Source: Hippasteria phrygiana (taxonomy: Eukaryota > Echinodermata > Asteroidea > Valvatida > Goniasteridae). Taken from it: a stretch of 64,000 bases of DNA. A program made the translations under genes and the position numbers. Positions 33,383-45,300 of this stretch are shown piece after piece. The notes under the pieces are model-generated. The model did not search any database and was not told where the DNA came from. It saw only the letters and a program-made list of their open reading frames with translations. The stretch is from contig JAZGUH010000768.1 of the NCBI GenBank assembly GCA_037893225.1, positions 1-64,000 on the forward strand. Reading direction: 5' to 3'. The first letter of the stretch is position 1; the number at the start of each line of letters is the position of its first letter.

Positions 33383-36300
33383 GTAAGTGGCAACGTTGAA
33401 CCACACCGTACAGTCAGTCTTGGTTTAGCCTGGGCCATACTGCGCTGCCTGCGAAAAGTTAAGGATTTTTTTTGGTTTTCTAAATGGAATTATTTGAAAT
33501 CATTCGGCCAGCTGAAATACTGACAGCGATCAGCAAACAGCCATTGTATATCGAGCCCCGAGGCGCGTGCAGTGCCGCTGGCCGATAATCGACCGGAAAG
33601 CATCGTTTATGTTCAAAAATCCGCTCCATGGCATTACTTTGTACACAGCTGGTTTGTGCATGCACCGAGTTGCACGAAAAATTCACTATTTTTTCGGGTT
33701 TAACTTAAGCATATTCTTATTTTGAGAGGATCAAAAGCTGCACGATTGACTACTCTGCCGGTTACTTCCAAAAATGTAAGGCTCTCCGTTGGCTCTCAGG
33801 TTGGCGCAGTGGTGGTTGTCGGTCACTTCGCCCAAAAACCACATCGCCCTCAACCACTTCGCCCTCAACCACTTCGCCCTCAACCACTTCGCCCTCAACC
33901 ACTTCGCCCTCAACCACTTCGCCCTCAACCACTTCGCCCTCAACCACTTCGCCCTCAACCACTTCGCCCTCAACCACTTCGCCCTCAACCACTTCGCCCT
34001 CAACCACTTCGCCCTCAACCACTTCGCCCAAATCCCACTTCGCCCAAATCCCACTTCGCCCAATCACCCCTTCGCCCAAACGCCACTTCGCCCAAAAACC
34101 ACTTCGCCCAATTACTACTTCGCCCAAAAACCACTTCGCCCAAAAACCACTTCGCCCAATTTTTAAGTACCCAAGATTTTGTTCCCAATGTGTTCGTTTT
34201 CGTTTTCTATTTCGTTTTGATGGTGCATTCAAAACTTTATTTGCGTTGTGACATCCTTTTTGTGACCATGCTTTTCTTTTCTTATTAGTTTATAGGCAAT
34301 TGACCTGTCGCCGTTTACGAGTTAACCACGCCCCTTAGACAACCCTATGGGATTTTTGTGTGGTAATTTTTGTTTGTCTCAGATTTTGCGCATTCCACTT
34401 GAAATTTTAATTGATGTGATTGGACAATAATTCATAAGCTGCGTTGACGCGATTCCAGCGCGGTAGGTCAATTATTTTTATCAAGTGGTCATTCAAATTA
34501 TTACGATTTTATGACTTCTGACTAGCGCCCACCCAAACAAAGATACTGACAATTTGGGAGACCGCCAACATAGGGCAAAATAGCTCATCAGTTGTATAGA
34601 GCGCTGGTACGGTATTCCGGAGGTTTTTATAAAAAAAATCGTAAAATTTATAACATAATTTTTTACAAACATTTATATTCTAACATCTTAACTGATATGA
34701 GGGATGATGTACAATTGATGTAACAAACTAATGAAATGAAAAAAGGGCATACGGATCGGGCATGGGCGAAGTGGTTTTTGGGCGAAGTGGTTTTTGGGCG
34801 AAGTGGTTTTTGGGCGAAGTGGTTTTTGGGCGAAGTGGTTTTTGGGCGAAGTGGTTTTTGGGCGAAGTGGTTTTTGGGCGAAGTGGTTTTTGGGCGAAGT
34901 GGTTTTTGGGCGAAGTGGTTTTTGGGCGAAGTGGTTTTTGGGCGAAGTGGTTTTTGGGCGAAGTGGTTTTTGGGGGAAGTGGCGTTTGGGCGAAGGGGCA
35001 ATTGGGCGAAGTGGCGTTTGGGCGAAGTGGCGTTTGGGCGAAGTGGTTGAGGGCGAAGTGACTGTAAAGGCAGTGGTTACTGTTCCCGCCTTTCACCGCT
35101 GTGGCCCAGGTTCGATTCCTGCCCTGGTCCACATGTGGATTGGGTTTTCAGTCCCTACCTGATTCCGTGGGTTTTCCCCAGAATATTCTTCTGGGGTTTT
35201 CCTCCCACCTCTAAAACTGTAACTTCTTCTCATCGTCTTCTCTCTACAGGTTTCTTCAGGCTTTCGAGCTACAGTGCCTATAGGGCGCTTTTGAGGAATC
35301 CTTGGTTTCATTACCAGAAAGAATTAATAATAATAATAATAATAATAAGGATATTCCTTTTTGGACCCAGTAACTCAATGGGATTTGCAATACGCCCTCG
35401 TTAGATCAGTTACAATGTTCTAGAATTCCACTTTCCCAAACGTTAATCTCCCCAGAAGGTTATCCAATCCCTCCTACAGATCTTTGAGACTTTTGCGGCA
35501 CATTTGCGGAACATTGAAACGGACAATTTATTGAGTAATGGAGTTTTTACTCACCAACCGACGTATTCAGCCGAGATGAACATGGCGTCGCACAGCTGAC
35601 TAATACAGTCCACCAGACTGCCCATGCGCGTGGATTTTTCGAAGAGATTTGGGGCTCGACCATTTTTTTAAGTAGGGGGGCATCTTGTCTACATCGCGCT
35701 TTGGTGATGTGTGGAATGTATGTTTTTATCCAGATTAGATACTGCATACAAAAACAAACGCAAAATTGAATGTCAGCGAATTTTGAACGTTATAATGATC
35801 CAATACCGACTATTAATCATCACAAAAAATATTCTGTAAATGTTCATTTTAAAACTGAAGGAATGTTCAAACACACACAACAATGTGTAAAGCGCGTCAT
35901 GCACACATCACCGTTGCGCGATGTAGACAAGATGCCCCCCCCTTCAAAAAATGGTCGAGCCCCAAATCTCTTCGAAAACTCCACGCGCATGCGCAGTCTG
36001 GTGGACTGTATTAGTCAGCTGTGCGACGCCATGTTCATCTCGGCTGAATACGTCGGTTGGTGAGTAAAAACTCCATTACTCAATAAATTGTCCGTTTCAA
36101 TGTTCCGCAAATGTGCCGCAAAAGTCTCAAAGATCTGTAGGAGGGATTGGATAACCTTCTGGGGAGATTAACGTTTGGGAAAGTGGAATTCTAGAACATT
36201 GTAACTGATCTAACGAGAGCGTATTGCAAATCCCATTGAGTTACTGGGTCCAAAAAGGAATATCCTTGTAAGGCTAACGGAGAGCCTTACATTTTTGGAA

Positions 36301-39300
36301 GTATCTGCCGGTAAGGTGAGTGTTTGGTTGATATATTCAGAGAAACGGAAGATATCGGCAATAAAAAGAACAGACTGCTCAAAACCCTATAGGAGTGTTT
36401 CCAGCTCTAAATGGCGAATCTCACATGTGATAAGCCTAGCTAGAGAGCTGGAATTTTCAAGCTATAACGTATTTACAGCCACTTCACCCAAACCCCACTT
36501 CGCCCAAACCCCACTTCGCCCAAACCCCACTTCGCCCAATTGCAACTTTGCCCAAACCCCACTTCGCCCAAGCCCCACTTCGCCCAAGCCCCACTTCGCC
36601 CAAGCCCCACTTCGCCCAAGCCCCACTTCGCCCAAGCCCCACTTCGCCCATGCACGTGCTGCATGCCCTGTGGACAGTGTGGTTGCACACCAGTAAATAA
36701 ACTTCCATAGACTCCAATTCTAAATATGCAAACTCCAAAAATTCAGGAAAAATACTTAGAACTCTCCTAGGTCGATATCGACCGGCGTCCTAAGATTGGA
36801 ACATGTATGTATACAGTGGTTTAAATAGTTGTAACTTTTAGTAAGCTTGTAGACCGATTTTATTTTTAGATGGATCAATTTGACATTTTGGGTTTTTATG
36901 CATTTCATTTCCACTGGTAAAAATAAAAATATATCTAGGCGCTCCCAAAAAACAAAGTGGGCGGGGACGTTTAATATTTCTTTTTTACTTCGCCTAATGT
37001 ACTCTTGATACTATTCCAACTTTAATTAAAGTACTTGGCGCGAATTAGTTTACCCATGAGGCTTTCTAAGACGTGCATGATGATCTGTCGAAAACTCCAT
37101 TCATTCAAATTATAACCGGACTATGTGGGAAAACAGTGTTTATGACGCTCACGAAAGTTGACAATAAAGGGAATTTACTGGTCGTGGTTTTTGCAGTCTA
37201 GGTATGGATAAGAGCCTCGACGAGACATAATAGCATGCCTCATGCCTAATTCACATTTGGCCTGCGATGGGTCTACGGAGCCCGTATCCTGCCCGTATCC
37301 CCTTTCCGTGCGGCCTCCGTGCGGAGGCAGGAGGCGGCCGTGAGATTTTCGTACGGATTCACGTGCGCCGCGGCCTCTACGATTTTGTTAAGCGAGAAGT
37401 TATACAAATTTGAAAAAATCGTAAGCCCGTAGCTCATAGACATGTCGTAGGTGGCATTGCACAAGATTTTAGGTGGACATTGGGGCAAAAAAAAATCGTA
37501 CGGAGATTGTAGGCTCTTGGGACAATCGCACGGCCCTCACACAGCTATCGCAAGGTTGCCGCTCGCTGCCCGTGCAGTACCCGTGAAATCGCACGGATAT
37601 CGCACGGATATTGAGCAGTCATCCTGCGGCAACCCCACAGCGGCCGCACCATCTCCGCGCAGCCTCTGTACGGCTTTGCCCCGGCCTGCCCCCGAGGGCC
37701 CGTACGAGAAATCACACGATGCTCGTACACAATGTGAACACATACGCCTTAGCCCGTAGCCACCTACGATGCCTCAAAAATCGTACGGAAAATCGTAGAC
37801 CCATTTATCGCACGGCGCCCGGGGCAAATGTGAATTAGGCATCAATCAACATTAAATACAACTGTATAAAGCTTCCGGACAACAAGTCTTGTGATGATGC
37901 CGCTGCATGCGCGTGCCGGCACAAGTGACCATGTTTACTGGACAGGCATGACTGCAGATTTGCAGAATGTTGTCTGAATTCAGACTTTTTGAATCTCGGA
38001 GAAAGATATTATTACAACTTCCGGGATTGGAAGTTTTGGGTTAGGTTTCTTTAACGGGTACCCGGGTACCCGTATTTTTTCAATCGGGTACCCGTATTTT
38101 TTTCAATCGGGTACCTGGTTCTTTTAATACCCGTAAATGCACACCTCTAGCCAACATCGTTGTCAACAGAAATTGTTTGTAAAGATGTATGGCTTGCCTG
38201 GCTAAAATTCCATGTACAATGTAATACTCTGTAAAAATAAGCACTTTGTTGTCCATCAATTATGTTTATTATCATATTTTGCCTCCTGCAGAGCATCTGA
38301 ATGGAAGCTAGACAGTCCAGACTGGACCGGCAGGCTCCGGATCGTTGCCCGGGAAAAAGCCTGCATTATCAGACTAGAAGACAAATCAGGTATAAATACA
38401 GTCCAGTCAACCTCATCCCGGTTGGAGGAGGTTATTTTCTAGGGCTGTTCATTTTCGAATAATTTAGTATTCGATTATTCGAGACTGGGCTTGACCGAAT
38501 ATTCAAATATTCAATACTCGCCGATCAAGTATTTCAGGCGTCTGCTGCAACTGCATGTCGCACCGGTAAAAAAAAAGTTTCATGCAAAGCACGCCGGTGT
38601 TTTACATGCGGCAATCGATATTATAGACCACCCGATGGACATTTTTTGCATTGTATCAAGATCATTACGAGTACGTGTAACGCTCTAATAACAAGAAACC
38701 AAACTCCAGCCTGAGTTTTTGCAATAATTATTTTGGAAGTGTCAAGGGTTTTACGGTCGGGAACAATACGGTCGGTCCACAAAAAATGTGGTATTTGACA
38801 CTGCTAAGCGGTGTAACTTTTCTATTAACCCTAACTCCCTACATCATTTTCCCCCCATGTAACCTGAATCCTCCAACATCCTCTTATGGGGACCATAGCA
38901 TGAATCCTCCAAAATCCTCCAGAGGTTTTTTGCATACCCCTAGTAACCTCAATCCTCCAAAATCCTCATAAATCACATTGAGCCTGATAACCTGGATCCT
39001 CCATATTTCTGCAGGGGCAAAAACCCCTAGTAACCTCAATCCTGCAAAATCCTCCGATGCATCAACTTCCAAGTGCCCTCAATCCTCCAAATTCCTCCAT
39101 TTTGCAAAGAGGATTTTGGAGGATTTGGGAAGGTTAGGGTTAAAATAACATCAGAGTCGTATCTGTATGTGCATATATATTTTTTTCGAATATTCGAAAA
39201 AGCTAAATTCAAATATTCAGTTGATGATCGAATATTCGAATATTCGCTATATTCGGGACAGACATGACAATTTATCACTGCCAGACATGCCAGAGAAATC

Positions 39301-42300
39301 GGAAAGATTTTACCTTGATATCCACACTAAAAGGGGGCCAGGAACAAAAAGAAATCATAAAAAATAACCATCCATTCATGTTTAGAATTGTATAAACACA
39401 TGGCACAGCTTTTACGTTTGGGCATTCTGTCGGGACTTTTTTGTGCAATATAGGTGAAGAAAGTTTGTTTGTGGCAGTGTATGGTCACTCGGTGTTCATA
39501 TACATGTTAATTTCTGCCCTATTTTTCAGGAATTTTGCTGACACAAATCTTGAAATAGCAGGTTGCGCCACGGGTTTAGACAGTTGTTATCAAGGAGGGT
39601 TGGTTATTGTCCCAGATTTGTGCTGTTTCTGACCCATGGTGGTGGGGGTATTAAAGTAAAATCATTTTCGAGAAATCTCACCTCGAACGATTTCTGGGGT
39701 GAACCTTTTTTACCAGACCAGGCCCAATTTCGTATAGTTGCTTAAAGGTTAGCAGAAAAGTTGTGCTAACTAAAGCTGAAAAGTGTTGCTAGCGTAAGCA
39801 CTATTGTGCTGGACTTAGTATGCACTATAAAAAGTGCACCACATGTATGCACGCTTTGGTCCCACTGTTGTGTCGTCGCTGCTGTGATTGGTCAATACAT
39901 CCGGGGGCGGGGCTTAATGTATCAATCTACTGCACAGCAATAGCTCGACATCAAGTGCGACCGAATTATCTCATGATGGAATTGTTCGTGTCACAGGGGA
40001 ACTTTTTGCAGAAGCTCCTGTTGAGGCGTACCCTAGCATAGCGGTGGAGGCGGTCCTTGATTCCAGTCGTTACTTCGTCGTCAGGATATCAGATGGAGGT
40101 CGGTAATCAATTCAAGATTGGATATGTAATACAGAGCGCCACCAAGAGTTTGTCATGGAGAGGCCATTTTGCACATTTTTTTTTTATGGAAGTCGTCCAA
40201 TACAAGGCTAAAAGCGACTCGGGTAAAGGGCTACAACAGAGGTGGTGGGGTTTGCCACATTTTAGGTTGCCAGCCCAACAACTCAAGTTTTCCTGGGTCC
40301 AGATCTAAATAGAGGATAAATCTTGAATAGATACCAAAGAAATGATCCCAAAGAAATGATCCCAATTTTCAGACCTATAGACCTGAAGTGTACCACCTAC
40401 ACACCAGTCTTGGCATTTTGCAGCTACCCTGCCAAATTCAACAAAATCCAACTGATTTTTTTTATAATTTGTCAAACAAACCAAGGGAAACTGACTAGGT
40501 AAATTTAAATACATTTTCAAAGTGAACAAAGAAAAGTGGCAGGAGCGGGATTCGAACCTGCGACACCTGGAATACCGTACCGGCGCTCTAGCAACTGAAA
40601 GCAAGTTCGGGTGCTGCTGCCCTAGTCCCTTTTGTCAATTTGCGATTTAAATCACGCATGCGTGGTCTGTTTTTCACTTGAATGCGTCTAGTCGATCGAC
40701 TACGTCAAATCTAGTTAGTGTGTCGCAGCAAAAAAACTGCAAAGAATGTCGTCTGAAGCAAATGTTGGCACGGCATTTTTATTTTCTATTATTTATTAAT
40801 ATTATTTTCTCTACTTATCTTTACTGCAATAAATAGTTAATTATCTTATTATCAATATCATTGACATTGGACAAAAACCAAAAATTTATCGTAGGCCTAA
40901 ACGTTTGCAAAACCTTCCCAGTTTACCTATCCTCCATCTTGAAACCGAGACGTAACTCGCGAATTGGACTAGAGAAACCGTGGTCCAGGGATAGGTTGAT
41001 CCAGTTTTTGGACTTACTAGTCAAACCACACACCATTCGAGTGACATCTAGATTGACTATGGTTAAGTCTAGTTGATTCTAGTTTAGTCTAGTTGATTCT
41101 AGTTGCCCAAAAGAACTTGCTCTGAGCTGAAATTATACTAGAAGTCTACTTCCGCCCTCCTAAATGTGACAAAATCTGCTGAATATGACAAAATCTGCTG
41201 AATATGACAACACCATGTTGTCTGTATTGAGTGCTAAATCCAACAAATCCAACAGATTTTTACCATCCTTGGATTTTGATGGATTTAGCAGGGTTGGGAT
41301 TTAAATATCTAGCGTAAATGTTGTACTAAAGCAGTAAGCAAGACATTTGTGCTGGCCTACATATGTACATGTGTGCCCCAATAATTTAAGGGCACTGTAG
41401 TCAGTGCTGGATATTTGTCACAGCAATTTGTTTGTTGTCTCCCGACAGGTCGTAAGGCATTTGTGGGAATTGGTTTCACAGACAGAGGGGATTCTTTTGA
41501 CTTCAACGTGACACTGCAGGACCATTTCAAGTGAGTCGAATATCAAACATTTCAATGTTCAAGTATTCTTTGTCTGGCATATGTCATAGACAGTGTTTGT
41601 AGTTCCGAGGATGTCACAGCCAAAAAGAGATATTTTTGTGGGCGGAGACACGCCCATGATTTTTGTCTGTCCCGAAGTCTCGATATTTTACAAAAACACA
41701 CATTTTAAAACTTGTTTATTTTTTAGGTTTTAATCATTATTTCAGAAAGCATTTTTTCTGTTTTGATTTCCGTGATCCACATAGTTGAGTAATATTGCTC
41801 ATTTGCATACGTTATATAAAAACAGCTGATTAGGAAAATGTTGTCTGTAAAAGTGTAGATAAATCATGTGTTCCAGTTTACATTTTAGTTACTCCCCCAC
41901 ATTTTTCCCAGGGTTCCCACAGAAATCTGAAATTCCATGACTTGCCAGGAAAAGAAATTGGGTTTTCTACGACGGATTCTTACACTGTCTATTCTTTGTG
42001 TGAGATTCCACGACTTTTCAATGGCTTTTTCTTGAACTATCAATTTTTGTGTGATTCCTTTAAAATGACAAAATTCCATGATTTTCCATGATACCTTGAA
42101 TTGTAGGATTTTCCATTACTGGTAACCCGGTTTTTACCAACTTCCTAACCTGTTAGCCGTTTGAATCCGGACGAAGACATAGCCACAGTTTGAAAAAGAC
42201 CACTTGGCCGGTTGACATCTATATGCGCATTCCTGCGCATAATCGATCCATTCGTGTTTCAGCTATATTACACTCCCATTCAAAAACAATATAGTTGAAA

Positions 42301-45300
42301 CATGAACAGATAGAGCTTTTTCAAACAAAGCTTTCGGTCACACGGAAGATGGGGGTTCCAAGTGCAATGAATAGGACCGGTCAATTCAGTGTGGTGCCTA
42401 TTGTTTGCGTTTATGCTTGGCTGCACAGTCCGATCCTGGCATACCAGCAACCAATCAATGACGGCCGTACAGAAGGGGTTAACACAAAGTTAAAAGTCCT
42501 TTTCATTCCGGTCTTTTTTTTAAATCTTTTTTTTATTAACCGTAGGCGGATCAAGGTGGAAGAGGAAGAAAAGAATGCAGTGCAGACCCCGGGTCCGAAA
42601 CTAGACCTGGGCTTCAAAGAAGGCCAGACTATCAAAATCAACATCGGGGTAAGTCAGTGTTGTTCTTGTGAAGTGTGCCTGTTTGTCTTGATATGTGAAA
42701 GTAAAGATGAACACAGGGACAGATATTTTTGACATTAAATATGCAAATGATGATAATTACTGTAATTATACATGTAACATTTCACTTCCATTAATCAAAG
42801 CATTTTGTAGATTTTTACATCCTGAACCGTGTTCTGAGGGGCACGCTTTTTTGTACATAGAAGCAATTACAGCAGATTGCTCCCTGCGTCTAAAAACGTT
42901 GCATTGTGCAAGAAGGGTATGGATTAGTGCTGGGCGATACGATGATTAAATCGCGATGATGCGATATTCGCCGCCCAAAAATCGAAATTGGCTACATATT
43001 TATTTTAATTGAAAAATCGCCGATATCGTTTTTAAAATCGGCCTTTTTTTTCGGAACCCCTATTTTCCCTTTTAAAAATCGGTGATACTTTCTTTTTACC
43101 AGCAAATTCGCTAAAATTAATTTCCTTGTAAGCGAGGTTCAAGTTGAAGTGACATCATCCTTTCGAACTTTTTATTTATAGTGTAAATAAGATAATTGAC
43201 CACTTGGTGGCTCGGTGATTCGTACTGCGGGGGACGTTTTAAGAAAATCACCAAATGACATTGAACAAGCGATCCGATAGTCTACAAAAATGGTGCAATT
43301 TCAATTCATGGTAGACAGCTAGAAAATGATAATTTTCACCGCAATTGGACCAAATTATGCCGATTGTATTGCAAAGAAGTTATTAAAACTTAAACCACTG
43401 GTGTTACCCTTTGTGTTACCCCCAGTGTAATTTCATAAAATTAACCCTGAAAACTTCTCAAAATGTGGTTTTGTGTAGACTGAGCCATATTTAAATCTAT
43501 GCAAATTAGTGGGCGTATCCATTTCAACCATTCACTGAGAAATGCTTCTCTCTGCAGGCTGCTCGCACGCGGTTCGTGCCTCCTGCTGATAAGCTCTAAA
43601 TACATCAGCTGGTTCACGCGGATTGACTGTTGGTATCTACACAATTCGCTGGTACCCGTCGATAGTCGAGTGGGCGGGCTGAACGCAACCTTGCCGTGAA
43701 AATTACCAGAAAAATTAGAGCAAGCAGAACAAATAGAACACAAAGGGGACATATAGCTGATTAAATATATCCATCGATTGCTGTATTTAACGTCGAGCAA
43801 GGAGAATATTTTTTACCCTCCCGTGGCTGAATTAAACGGAAGGATGGATTATTGTATCCTTTGCTTGGAATATTAATGCTCACCTGTTCCGACAAGCTAC
43901 ATGTATGCTTAAAAAATCAGTATACTCATTACAATGTCAGTGTTCATTCGCCCTGAAAGAAAAGTACGTCTGAAATAAAATATCCTGCACACCTAGCCCT
44001 GAAACCTTATGAAGTGATTGACAGCTCAACTTTTGCGAGGTATACAATTATTTATACATTGTAATACCATGTAACAAAATGTATACAATGGGTTCAGCTC
44101 CAGAGTTTCTTTGTGTAGGGCGCCCTGGACTGCAAAGCCTGCGAAAATAAAACATACAAAATATTCCATGCCAACCACACGTGGCATCTAGAGAGTACAT
44201 TTATCCAGCGGGCACTGAGTGATGGAGAGATCGAAATATTGCACAAATCCAGCCATGTGGTGCTCGACTACCTGCATTTCAAAGTCATCCTGAATGTTTC
44301 ATTAAAAATATTAAAAATCGTCTGTCTTAAAAGGGGAACAAGGAAAATTCTCTGGTCACATCGAACATACCGATTAATAACGTACAGTGGCCTACTTTTA
44401 TTTTCTCATCTAACGAAATCTTGTGGTTAAAAACTCTAGAAGTTTTAGCGAAAAATTTTTTCGGTACGGGATCATTCTTTTAAAATGCTAATTCAATTTT
44501 TTTAATTAAATGTAATTCAACCACTCGCAGAAAAAATATAATTAGGGGAGAATACAATTTTTTTCGGTTTAAAGTCTAAGTTTATAATAATAGACAAGCT
44601 GTCAGTCAATCTGCGATAAGATGCAAAATCTATTAAAACGTTCTAAATATCTAAAGTATACAATCAGAGGTACTCTGCACTTCATTGTAATAAAGTAATT
44701 TCATTCACATGCAAATTAGCCAGCCCTGCTCTGGCCATTTGAAGCGCGATATGTGGGCAAGGGAACCCCCCTCCCCCTTGTGTCGGTCATTGTGTTCCCG
44801 GAATCTCAGGAATTATTTTAAGAAATCTAGGGGGATATGTTGGGTATCAATAGTTTGGAGTGTATAGGGTAATGGCTCTGGCTGGTGGCGGTAACAAAGA
44901 AAAGGCTTTGATCCAGATATCCGCAGACTAAGCTTAGACTACGCTGTTTCTCAATTGATGGCTGGCCTAAGAACGGCCTCAACCAATGACTGGCGACAAA
45001 CACGTCCGGCGAATATTTATGAACGAACTTTTTAATCATGCTGAAATTCGTTGACGATTTTATCGCCATATCGGCGATATCGCGAGGGAAAATAATCGAC
45101 TACGAAAAAACTCAATATCGTCAGCCCTAGTATGGATGATTTTTTTTTTACATCTGGTGGCAAAATGTGCTTTGGACATCTGTGGAAAAAGTCATGGATG
45201 CACGCACCCACCCCCCCCCCCCCCCCCCCCCCCCCCTCTTCTTATTTAAGGGAACCATGCAATAAAGTTTCCTGAAGATTGGTCGTTCGATGCTTAATGT

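Larger units (their letters stand above)
33814..35069. mobile_element. Element MS-D: inverted CACTTCGCCC arrays, 8-bp target duplication, inserted in a SINE
   Basis: The left array (33830-34165, unit ACTTCGCCCTCAACC then CACTTCGCCCAAAAAC) and right array (34760-35055, complement, 16-bp unit) flank about 590 bp. GCAGTGGT flanks both sides (33806-33813 and 35070-35077). Both flanks belong to one tRNA-derived SINE, which restores a normal SINE head when the element is removed. Both ends carry GTCACTTCGCCC after a short non-matching outer segment, as in MS-C. It lies in NECAP intron 1. Confidence 0.78.
33791..35347 (+). mobile_element. tRNA-derived SINE, split by MS-D
   Basis: The head at 33791-33813 holds an A-box-like TGGCGCAGTGG. 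The body resumes at 35078 with CCCGCCTTTCACCGC, a B box GGTTCGATTCC (35110-35120) and a TTTTCCTCCCACCTC segment, and ends in an (AAT)n tail at 35325-35345. Pol III promoter boxes plus a simple tail define a SINE. Confidence 0.8.
33765..36301. mobile_element. TA-flanked element with perfect 26-bp inverted ends, filled with later insertions
   Basis: 33765-33790 (starting CTTCCAAAAATGTAAG) is the exact complement of 36276-36301, and both are bordered by TA (33763-33764 and 36302-36303). Between them lie the SINE, MS-D and the hairpin element. The original element may have been a small mariner-type MITE that became an insertion hotspot. Confidence 0.65.

Noticed and set aside
33722..34288. Long open frames on both strands over 33722-34288 (and 34663-35162)
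   Set aside because: They are translations of 15-16-bp tandem arrays. Several frames are open at once and encode only repeats such as [14 protein letters not shown], so no gene is implied.
35605..36060. NECAP alternative exon ending GGTGAGT at about 36059
   Set aside because: The sequence belongs to the duplicated hairpin arm and does not resemble any part of NECAP.
42295..42732. 145-codon frame covering NECAP exon 5
   Set aside because: Only 42546-42648 is coding; the rest is intron read-through.
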